This document shows, piece after piece, positions 1 through 8,579 of a stretch of DNA of 47,730 bases (positions are counted from its first letter, which is position 1; every line of letters starts with the position of its first letter). The notes beneath the pieces were generated by a model. The model was given only the letters and a program-made list of their open reading frames with translations, did not search any database and was not told the origin of the DNA. The stretch lies in assembly GCF_030693405.1 (NCBI RefSeq), contig NZ_JAUYAW010000017.1:1-47730 (forward strand), written 5' to 3'. The position numbers and the translations under genes were made by a program. The stretch is from Phenylobacterium sp. (GTDB taxonomy: Bacteria > Pseudomonadota > Alphaproteobacteria > Caulobacterales > Caulobacteraceae).

Positions 1-104
1 CATCGCCAGAACACCGCCGCCTGCGTTTCTCTTTCCAATTCAACAATGTCAAAGACCAAACCGGCTTCCGCCAGCCCCGCCAACCAATCCGTCGGCGGCG
101 AGGA
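1..104 (-). promoter_or_regulatory. rRNA operon leader with boxA antitermination site
   Basis: On the minus strand the transcribed leader contains TGGTCTTTGACA (58-47), close to the boxA antitermination consensus. It is followed by GGAAAGAGAAACGC, a sequence I recall from alphaproteobacterial 16S leaders. Transcription should start near position 104 and leave the window at position 1. The 16S gene itself is not visible. Confidence 0.7.
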
Positions 105-110
105 GCGGCG

Positions 111-159
111 TATCTAGTCGCCACCCCCGAGAGTGTCAATCAGCCTTTTTCGACTTTTT
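111..159 (-). promoter_or_regulatory. rRNA operon promoter (sigma70 type), reading leftwards
   Basis: Read on the minus strand, a perfect -35 box TTGACA (139-134) is followed by exactly 17 bases and a -10 box TAGATA (116-111). Upstream of the -35 (144-159) is an A-rich stretch with two AAAAA runs, like an UP element. This is the architecture of a strong stable-RNA promoter. The boxA-like sequence and leader just downstream support an rrn operon whose 16S gene lies beyond the left edge. Boxes and spacing are seen directly; the rrn assignment is inferred from the leader. Confidence 0.8.
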
Positions 160-428
160 GCGACACCCCCGTCCCGCTTTCGTGCGGCCAGGGGGCAGGT
201 TCGCGGGAAATCCCCTGATCGATCAGGGAAATTCCCCCTCGGCGCGCTCCGAGAGGCCAAAAACTATATCGGGGTTCTTCGTGGTTGAACGCCCTGTTGA
301 ACGTCCAGCCTGCGGTAACGGCGCAGGCGCGCCTGAGTTCCCCGGAGAGGGTTCCGCAAGGTCGCGCCTTCCGCCCCATCGCCGACCGGTGTTACTCCTG
401 CTGCAAATCGCAGTTCGGGGGGACGCTC
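160..428. promoter_or_regulatory. Intergenic region with a 16-bp perfect palindrome
   Basis: This gap separates the rrn promoter from the MFS gene. It contains the perfect palindrome CCCTGATCGATCAGGG (213-228), which runs into a second dyad, GGGAAATTCCC (226-236). Such a dyad could be an operator for the divergent promoters. No T-run follows it, so a terminator is less likely. No convincing ORF is present; the possible upstream extension of the MFS frame to 285 has unnatural composition. Confidence 0.4.
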
Positions 429-2090
429 ATGGCGCAGGACGCCGCAGACGCTCAGGCCAATGAGGGCGCGAAGGCGCCGTCCATGCGCACCGTGGTGGTG
501 GCTTCATCCGCCGGCACCGCGTTTGAGTGGTACGACTTCTTCATCTTCGGGACCCTGGCGACAGTCATCTCGCGAAACTTCTTCGCGGGGCTCAATGAGA
601 CCGCAGGCCTGGTCGCGGCCCTGGCCCTGTTCGGCGCCGGCTTCGCCTTCCGCCCGCTGGGCGCGCTGATCTTCGGGCGCATGGGCGACCGGGTCGGACG
701 CAAGGCCGCCTTCCTGATCACCGTCACCCTGATGGGCGGGGCGACGCTCGCCATCGGCTTCCTGCCCACCTACGAGCAGGCTGGCCTGATCGGTCCCGCC
801 CTGTTGATCGTCCTGCGCATCCTCCAGGGCCTGGCGCTTGGCGGGGAGTATGGCGGCGCGGCCATCTATGTGGCCGAGCATGCGCCGGACCATCGGCGGG
901 GGGAATATACAGGCTGGATCCAGACCTCGGCCGCCTTCGGCCTGATCGGCGCCCTGGTGGTGATCCTGGTCACCCGCCGCGTCGTCGGCGAGGAGGCGTT
1001 TGTCGACTGGGGCTGGCGCCTGCCCTTCCTGGTGTCGGCGGGCCTTCTGGCCATCTCCATCTTCATGCGCCTGAAACTGGCTGAGAGCCCCAGCTTCGAG
1101 CGGCTCAAGGCCGCGGGCGAGGAGGCCAAGGCCCCCTTCGCCGAGGCCTTCGGTCAATGGGGCAATCTGAAGCTCGTGCTTCTGGCCCTGTTCGCCTTCA
1201 TGAGCGCCCAGGGCGCGGTCTGGTACACTGCCTTTTTCTACACCCAGATCTTCCTGGAGCGGTTCCTGAAGGTGGCGCCGGCCACGGTGAACACCCTGAT
1301 GATCTGCGCAACGCTCGCCAGCGCGCCGCTCTATGTGTTTTTCGCATGGCTGTCGGACCGGGTCGGACGCAAGTGGGTGATGTGGTTTGGCATGACGCTG
1401 GCCCTCGTCGCCTTCTTCCCCGCTTTCAAGGCCTTGACCCTGGCGGCCAACCCGGCCCTGGCCGAGGCCCAGGCCGCCACCCCCGTCGTGGTGGTCGCCG
1501 ACCCGGCCGACTGCGCCCTGCAGTTCGACCCCGTGGGCCGGGCGCAGTTCATCTCGGCCTGCGACATCGCCAAGACGTCCCTGGCCAATGCAGGCGTCTC
1601 CTATGACAACCTCGCCGCGCCGGCCGGGACGCTGGCCCAGGTGCGGGTGGGTGAAACGGTCGTCTCCTCCATCGACGGCAGCCAGCTCGCAGCCGATGAC
1701 CTGAAGGCCGCAAGGGCCCAGGTGGATGGCGAGATCCGCGCAGCCCTGGCGGCTGCCGGCTATCCGCCCCAGGCCGACCCGGCGCGGACCAACCTTGCGG
1801 CGGTGTTCGGCATCCTGATGATCTTCGTGGTGGCGGCCACGGCCCTCTACGGCCCCATGGCGGCGACCCTAGTGGAGCTGTTTCCCACACGGGTCCGCTA
1901 CACGGCCATGTCCCTGCCCTATCATATCGGCACGGGCTGGGTGGGCGGCTTCGTGCCGTTCAGCGCCTTCGCCATCGTGACGGCGACGGGCAACATCTAT
2001 TCAGGCCTCTGGTACCCGGTGATCTTCACCGCCATCAGCGTGGTGGTCTGCCTGTTCCTGCCGGAGACCAAGGGCAAACCCCTGGACTAG
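429..2090 (+). CDS. MFS transporter, metabolite:H+ symporter type
   Basis: A 553-residue inner-membrane secondary transporter of the major facilitator superfamily, metabolite:proton symporter (ProP/ShiA/KgtP-like) branch. Visible marks are EWYDFF in the first helix, GRMGDRVGRK in the 2-3 loop near residue 80, GGEYGGA in helix 4-5, and a second signature LSDRVGRK in the 8-9 loop. I chose the ATG at 429 because GGGGGGA lies 5 bases upstream; an in-frame start at 285 would add 48 atypical residues. The protein is longer than the usual 430-450 residues because of an insert of about 110 residues (roughly 340-455, two cysteines) between late transmembrane helices, probably periplasmic. The substrate cannot be read from sequence; organic acids, betaines or shikimate are typical for the family. 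Its stop shares CTAG with the convergent next gene. Confidence 0.85.
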   Translation: MAQDAADAQANEGAKAPSMRTVVVASSAGTAFEWYDFFIFGTLATVISRNFFAGLNETAGLVAALALFGAGFAFRPLGALIFGRMGDRVGRKAAFLITVTLMGGATLAIGFLPTYEQAGLIGPALLIVLRILQGLALGGEYGGAAIYVAEHAPDHRRGEYTGWIQTSAAFGLIGALVVILVTRRVVGEEAFVDWGWRLPFLVSAGLLAISIFMRLKLAESPSFERLKAAGEEAKAPFAEAFGQWGNLKLVLLALFAFMSAQGAVWYTAFFYTQIFLERFLKVAPATVNTLMICATLASAPLYVFFAWLSDRVGRKWVMWFGMTLALVAFFPAFKALTLAANPALAEAQAATPVVVVADPADCALQFDPVGRAQFISACDIAKTSLANAGVSYDNLAAPAGTLAQVRVGETVVSSIDGSQLAADDLKAARAQVDGEIRAALAAAGYPPQADPARTNLAAVFGILMIFVVAATALYGPMAATLVELFPTRVRYTAMSLPYHIGTGWVGGFVPFSAFAIVTATGNIYSGLWYPVIFTAISVVVCLFLPETKGKPLD

Positions 2091-2983
2091 ATCTGCGGGG
2101 CGGCCAGCATCACCTCGACCGCGATACCGGAGTCGGCATAGGCGCGCAGGGCTTCGGCCTGGGGCATGACGGTGATCAGGCTCACCACCTTCAGGCCCTG
2201 GCGCGCCAGGTCGATCAGGTGGTCTGGCGTCGCGGCCTCTGGCGCGACCCGCTCGGCGTCGCGGCGGGCCATGCCGACGATCTCAGGATCGGCGTCGAGC
2301 GGGATGATCAGCACATCGGCGCTGGCCAGGGCGCGGCTGGCCCGCAGGGTGATCAGGTCGGCCGGTCCCCGTCCGGCGACGAACTGCAAGCGGCCCGGCT
2401 GGGGCGCGTCTTCCGAGAGCGCCTTGCGCAGTAGAGCTTCGGCGGCCTCCATATTCCCCGCCATGGCCGCGTCCGCGGCCGGGCCTTCGAGCGCCTGGCG
2501 CAGAAAGGCGCGACGCCGGGGCAGCTCGGGCAGGGCTTCGCGCACCTCGTCCTGCATCCTGCGGAACAGGGCGGCGATGCGCCCGGTCCCCTCTGGGATG
2601 CGGGTCTCGATGGTATTGCGCAAAAGGGTGGCCAGCATGGGCGAGGCGCCGCCGGTGCCCACCGCAGCCACCACCTCGCCCCGGTCGATGACCGCCGGCG
2701 TCGTGAAGTCGCAGAGCGGCGGGCGGTCGACCACATTGACCGGAACCCGGGCGGCCCGGGCGGCGGTGACCGCGGCCTGGACGAACAGATCATCGGCGCT
2801 GGCGATGAAGACCAGACTCGCGCCGGCATAGGTGGCCGGCAGATAGGCCTGGGCGTCATCGACCCGCACCAGGCGGGCCGGCGAGCCCTCGAACAGGCGA
2901 GCCTTGGCCTCGGCGCCCTCGCCGGACCCGGCGATCACGATCTTGGCGCCGGCCAGGGGGAAAAAGGCGGGAAAGGCGTCCAA
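2087..2983 (-). CDS. Siroheme synthase-like protein (precorrin-2 dehydrogenase) with partial SUMT domain
   Basis: A 298-residue CysG-related protein. The N-terminal half (about 1-115) is the NAD-dependent precorrin-2 dehydrogenase / sirohydrochlorin ferrochelatase domain, with VVDRPPLCDFTTPAVIDRG and VGTGGASP clearly recognisable. A helical dimerisation region follows (about 115-200). From about 205 the protein resembles the start of a uroporphyrinogen-III methyltransferase (GRGPADLITLRASRAL, then RRDAERV) but stops about 90 residues later. It therefore lacks the catalytic GGDPFIFGRGG block and the C-terminal lobe. The start is TTG at 2983, supported by AAGGAG 8 bases upstream. It follows the lipoprotein gene by 12 bases and is probably co-transcribed with it and the cytochrome. 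Dehydrogenase/chelatase activity is likely; methyltransferase activity is not expected. Confidence 0.85.
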   Translation of the reverse strand: MDAFPAFFPLAGAKIVIAGSGEGAEAKARLFEGSPARLVRVDDAQAYLPATYAGASLVFIASADDLFVQAAVTAARAARVPVNVVDRPPLCDFTTPAVIDRGEVVAAVGTGGASPMLATLLRNTIETRIPEGTGRIAALFRRMQDEVREALPELPRRRAFLRQALEGPAADAAMAGNMEAAEALLRKALSEDAPQPGRLQFVAGRGPADLITLRASRALASADVLIIPLDADPEIVGMARRDAERVAPEAATPDHLIDLARQGLKVVSLITVMPQAEALRAYADSGIAVEVMLAAPQI

Positions 2984-2995
2984 GATCCTGCTCCT

Positions 2996-3385
2996 TCAGC
3001 CGGTGACGCAGCCGCGATAGGGCGCCCCGGCGGCGCCGTCCAGGCTCGCCTCGACGCCCTTGGTCGTCAGTTCGACCCCACCGGCCGAAAAGCGCGCCCC
3101 TGAGCCCGAGGGCGCGTGCGGCAGGCGGTAGGAGCGTCCGCCGGCCTGAACCACAGCATGTTCCCCCGACAGGGCGTAGGCGGCGACGAACCGCTTCCCT
3201 TCACGGCAGGCATAGGTCATCGGCGCGTCAGTGGCGTCCTCCGGGCCAGGCGCCGAGCGCAGGGGCGAGACGAAGCCGGCCGACGGCGCCGTTGGCCCAA
3301 CGGTGGAGCAGGCGGTCAGAGACGCGGCGGCGGCGGCCACCAGCGCCAAACGCAGCGGCAGGCCAGGCCCAAGAAGCGAAGTCAT
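2996..3385 (-). CDS. MliC-like lipoprotein (lysozyme inhibitor family)
   Basis: A 129-residue predicted lipoprotein. A hydrophobic signal segment ends in the lipobox LTAC at about residue 26. The mature part resembles the MliC domain: YACREGKRFVAAY, then the conserved SGSGARF, then a closing YRGC, with the paired cysteines typical of the fold. Known MliC proteins inhibit host c-type lysozyme from the envelope; in a free-living bacterium the role may be control of endogenous or predator lysozyme. Its ATG overlaps the cytochrome stop by four bases (ATGA), so the two are translationally coupled. Family assignment is by motif only. Confidence 0.7.
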   Translation of the reverse strand: MTSLLGPGLPLRLALVAAAAASLTACSTVGPTAPSAGFVSPLRSAPGPEDATDAPMTYACREGKRFVAAYALSGEHAVVQAGGRSYRLPHAPSGSGARFSAGGVELTTKGVEASLDGAAGAPYRGCVTG

Positions 3386-3771
3386 TTGAGCGTCTTCATA
3401 TAGGCCACGATGGCCGCGCGATTATTGGCGTCCGGAACGGCGACCATCATGCGCGTCCCTGGCGCGAACGCCATCGGCTTCGCCAGATAGGCGTCCAGGG
3501 CCGCGTCGCTCCAGGTCCCGCCCTTGGCCTTCAGGCCCGCGGAATAGGCATAGTCACTGCGGCCTGCGATGGGGGCGCCGGCCACCCCGGTCAGGGTGGG
3601 CCCCGCCGGCGTGCTCTTGTCCCCGTGACAGGTCTTGCACTGAAGATTGAACAGACGTGCGCCCGTCGATGAGGCCGCCTGAGCCTGGGTCAGACCCGGC
3701 GCCGCCGCCAGGAGGAGGCCAGCCAGCAGGACCGGGAGGCGGAGGTTGGTGGCGCGGACCGATGGGGTCAT
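3382..3771 (-). CDS. Class I cytochrome c, periplasmic
   Basis: A 129-residue exported single-heme cytochrome. A signal peptide ends near residue 33, the heme-attachment motif CKTCH lies at 45-49, and a candidate Met ligand sits at about 108 in GTRMMV. The C-terminal helix AAIVAYMKTLK is typical of class I cytochromes. GGAG lies 7 bases before the ATG. It is divergent from the molybdo-hydroxylase genes across 163 bases, so it is a plausible electron acceptor for that periplasmic enzyme. The pairing is inferred from position; heme binding follows from the motif. Confidence 0.85.
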   Translation of the reverse strand: MTPSVRATNLRLPVLLAGLLLAAAPGLTQAQAASSTGARLFNLQCKTCHGDKSTPAGPTLTGVAGAPIAGRSDYAYSAGLKAKGGTWSDAALDAYLAKPMAFAPGTRMMVAVPDANNRAAIVAYMKTLK

Positions 3772-3934
3772 GAGGGTCTCCAGGAACGGGGCCGATCACG
3801 GCGTCGGGAAATTAGGTAGCGCAGTTAGATCACGGGCGCATCAAGACTGGGCCCGTCGGCTCGGGTCGGGGCTTACCTTGCCACCTGAGCGGCGTTAAGA
3901 TCATGCTCCAGCTCTGCAACGCCTAAGGATCGTC

Positions 3935-4414
3935 ATGGCCATCACCCTCGATGTGAATGGAAAGCCGCTTAAGGTGGAGGCGGCCGCCGATACGCCCCTG
4001 TTGTGGGTGTTGCGGGATGAACTGGGCCTGACTGGAACCAAGTACGGCTGCGGGATAGCTCAATGCGGCGCCTGCACCGTCCTGGCCGACGGCGCGCCGA
4101 TCCGCTCCTGCCTGACGCCGATCTCGGCGCTGGGGAGCGCGAAGATCACCACCATTGAGGGCCTGGGGGGCGACCACCCCCTGCAGCAGGCCTGGGTGGC
4201 GCTGGACGTGCCCCAGTGCGGCTACTGCCAGTCGGGCCAGATCATGTCGGCCGCAGCCCTGCTGGAGCAGTCGCCCAAGCCAACGGACGAAGAGATCGAC
4301 GGCGCCATGGCCGGCAATATCTGTCGGTGCGGCGCCTATCAGCGCATCCATGCGGCGATCAAGGTGGCGTCGGGCCAGGCCCCGGCCACAGCTTCCCCCC
4401 AGACTGACGCCTGA
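3935..4414 (+). CDS. [2Fe-2S] subunit of a molybdo-hydroxylase (IorA-like)
   Basis: A 159-residue small subunit of a xanthine-oxidase-family enzyme, closest to isoquinoline 1-oxidoreductase alpha subunits. A plant-ferredoxin-type cluster is ligated by C39, C44, C47 and C59 ([11 protein letters not shown]...C). The second, helical cluster is ligated by C95, C98, C130 and C132 (CGYC...CRC). It passes electrons from the molybdenum centre of the large subunit encoded next door to an external acceptor. It has no signal peptide of its own, so it would be co-exported with the Tat-targeted large subunit. Substrate is unknown; N-heterocycles and aldehydes are typical for this branch. Confidence 0.9.
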   Translation: MAITLDVNGKPLKVEAAADTPLLWVLRDELGLTGTKYGCGIAQCGACTVLADGAPIRSCLTPISALGSAKITTIEGLGGDHPLQQAWVALDVPQCGYCQSGQIMSAAALLEQSPKPTDEEIDGAMAGNICRCGAYQRIHAAIKVASGQAPATASPQTDA

Positions 4415-4432
4415 CCGGACGGGATGAGAGCC

Positions 4433-6634
4433 ATGAACGCACCCTTTTCCCGCCGCGCCGCCCCTTCGGGCGAGGGCCTGTCGCGCCGCCAGCTAATCAT
4501 CACCGCCACCGCCGTGGGCGGCGCCCTGATGGTCGGCTGTTCCCCCACCGACCTGCTGGCGGCCGGCGCCGAGGGCGAGACCGGCCCGTTTGGCGCCTTC
4601 GTCAAGATCGCCCCGGACGGTGCGGTCACCCTGGTCTGCAAGCACATCGAGTTTGGTCAGGGGACCCATGCGGGTCTGGCGGCCATCGTCGCCGAGGAGC
4701 TGGACGCCGACTGGAGCAAGGTCGGCTGGGAGCATGCGCCTGCCAACGCCAAGCTCTACGCCAATGGCGGCCTCGGCGCGCAGCTTACCGGCGGGTCGAC
4801 AGCGATAAACAATTCCTGGGACCAGCTGCGCAAGGCCGGGGCCGCGGCCCGGGCCATGTTCGTCCAGGCCGCCGCCAACCGCTGGAACGTTCCGGCCGGT
4901 GAGATCACGGTCAAGGACAGCGTCGTCGCCCACGCCACCTCGGGCCAGTCGGCCGACTTCGCCGCCCTGCTGGCTGACGCGGCGCAGGTGGCGCCGCCGG
5001 CCGAGCCGACGCTGAAGGACCCGGCCCAGTTCACCCTGATCGGCACCGACCGGGTTCGGCGCAAGGACAGCCTGGCCAAGAGCACCGGCCAGACCCGTTT
5101 CACCATGGATGTCCAGGCCGAGAATCTGCTGGTGGCCATGGTCGCCCACCCGCCGCGCTTCGGCGCCAAGGTGGCGAGCTTTGACGCCACGGCGGCCAAG
5201 GCGGTGCCCGGTGTCGTCGAGGTCTATGAAATCCCCACCGGCGTGGCCGTGGTGGCTGAAACAACCTGGGCCGCCAAGCAGGGCCGCGACGCGCTGACCG
5301 TCAACTGGGACGAGGCCAAGGCCGAGACCCGCAGCTCCGCCGCCATCGCCGAGCGCTTCCGCGATCTGGCGGCGGGTTCAGCGACGCTGGCCAGAGGCGA
5401 GGAATGGCAGGGCTTCGAAACAAAGGGGGATGTGTCGGCGCAAGCCGGCGGTCAGGCCCTCGAGGTCGCCTATGACTTCCCCTACCTCGCCCACGCCACC
5501 ATGGAGCCGATGAACTGCGTGGCCCAGGTGGACGGCAACAAGGCCAGGCTCGCCTTCGCCTCCCAGGGGCCGACCCTGGACCAGCTGAACGTGGCCAAGG
5601 TGGTCGCCAACCTGCCCGGCGCCATCGAGATCGAAACCCTGCCGGCCGGGGGCTCCTTTGGCCGGCGGGCCAACTTCCAGTCCGATTTCGTGGTCGAATG
5701 CGTCCAGATCGCCCGCAAGGTGGGCGGAAACCGGCCGGTGAAACTGGTCTGGACCCGGGAAGACGACATGGCGGCGGGCTATTACCGCCCCCTGGTCCAC
5801 CACCGGGTGCGGGTCACCACCGATACAGACGGCTATCCCAACACCTGGACCCATCGAATCGTCACCCAGTCGATCATGAAGGGCGCCCCCTTCGGCGGCG
5901 GCGGCGTCGACGAGACCGCGGTGGAAGGCGCCAAGGGCTCCCCCTATCTGAAAGCCACCCCGCATGTGGACGCCCAGCTGCTCACCCCCGACGCGGGCGT
6001 GCCGGTGCTCTGGTGGCGTTCGGTGGGCGCGACCCACACGGCCTATGTGATGGAGCACACCATCGAGCAGCTGGCCCGCCGGGCCGGCCAGGATTCGGTG
6101 GCCTATCGCCGGGCCCTCTATGAGAAGGCCGGCGCCAAGCGGCATCTGGCCGTCCTCGACCTGGCCGCCGAAAAGGCCGGCTGGGGCGAGCCCGCGCCTG
6201 AGGGCTGGACCCGCGGCGTGGCGGTGCACGAGAGCTTCGGCTCAGTCGTGGCCCAGGTGGCCGAGGTGAAGATGGAGAATGGCGAGCCCAGGGTCGGTCG
6301 CGTGGTCACCGCCATCGACTGCGGCACAGCCATCTCGCCCGACCAGATCGCCGCCCAGATGGAGGGGGGCACCTGCTACGGCCTCTCGGCCGCCCTCTAT
6401 GGCCAGGTGACCCTGACCGAAGGCCGGGTCGACCAGACCAATTTCGACACCTACCGGGTGCTACGCCACAACGAGGCCCCCAAGGTCGAGACCTATGTCG
6501 TCGCCCAGCCCGCCGGGACCCATCCCACAGGCGTCGGCGAACCCGGCACCCCGGTGATCGGCCCAGCCGTGGCCAATGCGCTGCTGGCCCTGACCGGCGA
6601 GGCGATCACCGCCCAGCCGTTCGTGAAGGTCTAG
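4433..6634 (+). CDS. Molybdopterin-binding large subunit of a molybdo-hydroxylase (IorB-like)
   Basis: About 733 residues, the catalytic subunit of an IorB/aldehyde-dehydrogenase-type molybdenum hydroxylase. A twin-arginine signal (SRRQLIITATAVGGAL) lies near residues 20-40, pointing to folded export. The body has two molybdopterin-binding repeats with GGGSFGRR-type and MEPMNC motifs. The C-terminal GVGEPGTPVIGPAV carries the glutamate that serves as catalytic base in the family. I prefer the ATG at 4433; another in-frame ATG is at 4424. It starts about 18 bases after the small subunit. It lacks FAD and Fe-S domains, so electrons leave through the small subunit. Its stop shares CTAG with the convergent mocA-like gene. 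Confidence 0.88.
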   Translation: MNAPFSRRAAPSGEGLSRRQLIITATAVGGALMVGCSPTDLLAAGAEGETGPFGAFVKIAPDGAVTLVCKHIEFGQGTHAGLAAIVAEELDADWSKVGWEHAPANAKLYANGGLGAQLTGGSTAINNSWDQLRKAGAAARAMFVQAAANRWNVPAGEITVKDSVVAHATSGQSADFAALLADAAQVAPPAEPTLKDPAQFTLIGTDRVRRKDSLAKSTGQTRFTMDVQAENLLVAMVAHPPRFGAKVASFDATAAKAVPGVVEVYEIPTGVAVVAETTWAAKQGRDALTVNWDEAKAETRSSAAIAERFRDLAAGSATLARGEEWQGFETKGDVSAQAGGQALEVAYDFPYLAHATMEPMNCVAQVDGNKARLAFASQGPTLDQLNVAKVVANLPGAIEIETLPAGGSFGRRANFQSDFVVECVQIARKVGGNRPVKLVWTREDDMAAGYYRPLVHHRVRVTTDTDGYPNTWTHRIVTQSIMKGAPFGGGGVDETAVEGAKGSPYLKATPHVDAQLLTPDAGVPVLWWRSVGATHTAYVMEHTIEQLARRAGQDSVAYRRALYEKAGAKRHLAVLDLAAEKAGWGEPAPEGWTRGVAVHESFGSVVAQVAEVKMENGEPRVGRVVTAIDCGTAISPDQIAAQMEGGTCYGLSAALYGQVTLTEGRVDQTNFDTYRVLRHNEAPKVETYVVAQPAGTHPTGVGEPGTPVIGPAVANALLALTGEAITAQPFVKV

Positions 6635-7254
6635 GCGCCCGCCAGATCCTCGGGCCGATCGACGTCGAACAGGACGCCGTCGTCATCAGTCTCGATGAGG
6701 GCGAGGCGCGGGCCGAGGCCGGCGAGGGCTGTGCGCGCGCCTTCGTCGCCGGCGGCCTTACGGAGGTGACCGAGGAGGTCGGGCCCGAACAGCACCGGAT
6801 GGCCCCGGCGGCCTTCGCAGATCGGGGCCGCCGCAGCCGCACCCGCCTTCACAGCCTCCACAAGGCGCGGAAGCAGGGCTGCCGGAACCTTCGGCATGTC
6901 GCCCAGAAGGACGAAGGTCCCGGCCGTATCCGCGGGAAGCGCTTCAGCCCCGGCCCGAAGGGACGCGCCCATGCCCTCGGCGTGATCTGCGGCGTGGACG
7001 CTCCGCAGGCGGGCGCCCTCGCCCCGTCTTTCTGCAAACGCCCACGAGACCTTGGCGACTTCATCGGCGTCAGATCCGGTCACCAGGATGATCGTCGAGG
7101 CGGGGCTCGCGAAGGCTGCCCCGAGCGCACCCTCGATCAGCGGACCGCCCTCGAAGGGCGCCAGCAACTTGCGGCCGCCGAACCGGCGGCCGGCGCCGGC
7201 CGCCAGGATGATGGCGCTCCAACTCGCCTCTTTGCGCGCGGCCCCTGTCGTCAT
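6631..7254 (-). CDS. mocA: Molybdenum cofactor cytidylyltransferase, MocA-like
   Basis: About 207 residues, an NTP-transferase fold protein. It opens with [19 protein letters not shown], the MocA/MobA nucleotide-binding signature, and later shows LLGDMP, which contains the metal-binding aspartate. MocA attaches CMP to molybdopterin to give the cytosine dinucleotide used by xanthine-oxidase-family enzymes, which fits the adjacent molybdo-hydroxylase. The LAAG form and the context favour MocA over the guanylyltransferase MobA. I prefer the ATG at 7254; an ATG at 7287 would overlap the divergent moaA start. The two starts are only about 31 bases apart, so promoters must overlap. Confidence 0.8.
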   Translation of the reverse strand: MTTGAARKEASWSAIILAAGAGRRFGGRKLLAPFEGGPLIEGALGAAFASPASTIILVTGSDADEVAKVSWAFAERRGEGARLRSVHAADHAEGMGASLRAGAEALPADTAGTFVLLGDMPKVPAALLPRLVEAVKAGAAAAAPICEGRRGHPVLFGPDLLGHLRKAAGDEGARTALAGLGPRLALIETDDDGVLFDVDRPEDLAGA

Positions 7255-7285
7255 CGCCTGCCCTCCCCTATGTTGCGCTAACGCC

Positions 7286-8326
7286 ATGACGCCCTACGAC
7301 GCCTCACCTTCGCAAGCGCCGTCCACGACGGCCGCACCGCTGATCGACGGCTTCGGCCGGACGGTGACCTATCTGCGGGTCTCGGTCACCGATCGATGCG
7401 ATCTGCGCTGCGTCTATTGCATGGCCGAGCACATGGTCTTCCTGCCCAAGAAGGACCTGCTGACCCTCGAGGAGCTGGACCGGGTCAGCTCGGCCTTCAT
7501 CGCGCTCGGCGTGCGCAAGCTGCGGATCACCGGCGGCGAGCCCCTGGTGCGCAAGGGGGTCATGGGCCTGATCGAAGGCCTGTCGCGACATCTGAAGTCC
7601 GGGGCGCTGGACGAGCTGACCCTGACCACCAACGGCACCCGTCTGGCGGAATTCGCCGGGCCCCTGGCCGGCGCCGGCGTGCGCCGCGTCAATGTCTCCA
7701 TCGACACCCGCAAGCCCGACCTGTTCCGCCGCCTGACCCGCGGCGGCGACGTGGCCAAGGTGCTGGCCGGGATCAAGGCCGCGCAAGCCGCCGGCATCGC
7801 CGTCAAGATCAACGCCGTGGCCCTGGCCCAGGACAACGCCGCCGAGCTGCCGGACCTGATCGCCTGGGCCCATGGCGAGGGCATGGACGCCACCCTGATC
7901 GAGACCATGCCGCTCGGCGAAATCGACGAAGACCGCACCGACCAGTTCCTGTCGCTGACCAAGGTCCGCCAGGAGCTGGAGAGCTTCTGGACCCTGGAGG
8001 ACATCCCCCTCTCCACCGGCGGGCCGGCCCGCTATGTCCGCATCGCCGAGACCGGCGGACGGCTGGGCTTCATCACGCCCATGACCCACAATTTCTGCGA
8101 GGGCTGCAACCGGGTGCGGCTAACCTGCACCGGCACCCTGCACACGTGCCTGGGCCAGGAAGACGCCAGCGATCTGCGGGGCGTCATGCGGGCCGGCGCC
8201 GATGACACAGCCCTGATTGAGGCCATCCGCCTGGCGGTGGACGGCAAGCCCAAGGGTCACGACTTCCGGATCGAGCGATCGGCGGCGCCGGCGCTGGCCC
8301 GCCACATGTCCACCACAGGGGGCTGA
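7286..8326 (+). CDS. moaA: GTP 3',8-cyclase MoaA
   Basis: A 346-residue radical SAM enzyme for the first step of molybdopterin synthesis, acting on GTP. The N-terminal cluster motif is CDLRCVYC within [17 protein letters not shown]. The C-terminal [4Fe-4S] cluster is held by [11 protein letters not shown]...C. The protein ends in GG, the C-terminal double glycine required in Moa[12 protein letters not shown] is the expected SAM-binding stretch. The ATG at 7286 gives a normal length. It leads a tight cluster moaA-moaD-moaE-moaB-moaC-moeA. Confidence 0.95.
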   Translation: MTPYDASPSQAPSTTAAPLIDGFGRTVTYLRVSVTDRCDLRCVYCMAEHMVFLPKKDLLTLEELDRVSSAFIALGVRKLRITGGEPLVRKGVMGLIEGLSRHLKSGALDELTLTTNGTRLAEFAGPLAGAGVRRVNVSIDTRKPDLFRRLTRGGDVAKVLAGIKAAQAAGIAVKINAVALAQDNAAELPDLIAWAHGEGMDATLIETMPLGEIDEDRTDQFLSLTKVRQELESFWTLEDIPLSTGGPARYVRIAETGGRLGFITPMTHNFCEGCNRVRLTCTGTLHTCLGQEDASDLRGVMRAGADDTALIEAIRLAVDGKPKGHDFRIERSAAPALARHMSTTGG

Positions 8327-8330
8327 GGCG

Positions 8331-8576
8331 GTGACCCGGGTCCTGCTGTTTGGTCGCCTGAGCGACATCGCCGGCTGGCGGGAAAAGATCCTGGATCCCT
8401 CGCCCGCCCGCCTCTCGGACCTGCGCGCCCTGTTGACCGCTGACGACGCCGCCCTGGGCGAGGCCCTGGCCGCGCCCGGCGTCCAGGTGGCGCTGGACCA
8501 GGTGCTGGTGCGCGATGACGCGGCCCTGTCGCCCCGCTCTGAAGTCGCCTTCCTGCCGCCCATGAGCGGGGGCTAG
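8331..8576 (+). CDS. moaD: Molybdopterin synthase small subunit MoaD
   Basis: An 81-residue ubiquitin-fold sulfur carrier. It ends in FLPPMSGG; the terminal GG becomes the thiocarboxylate that donates sulfur to precursor Z with MoaE. The start is GTG at 8331, five bases after the moaA stop codon, giving VTRVLLFGRLSDIAG, the expected first strand; there is no ATG at a suitable place. It is encoded directly before moaE. Confidence 0.9.
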   Translation: MTRVLLFGRLSDIAGWREKILDPSPARLSDLRALLTADDAALGEALAAPGVQVALDQVLVRDDAALSPRSEVAFLPPMSGG

Positions 8577-8579
8577 GCC

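Noticed and set aside
5378..6229. 283-codon minus-strand frame inside the molybdo-hydroxylase gene
   Set aside because: It is a shadow of the conserved IorB-like gene with no protein-like motifs and no ribosome site.
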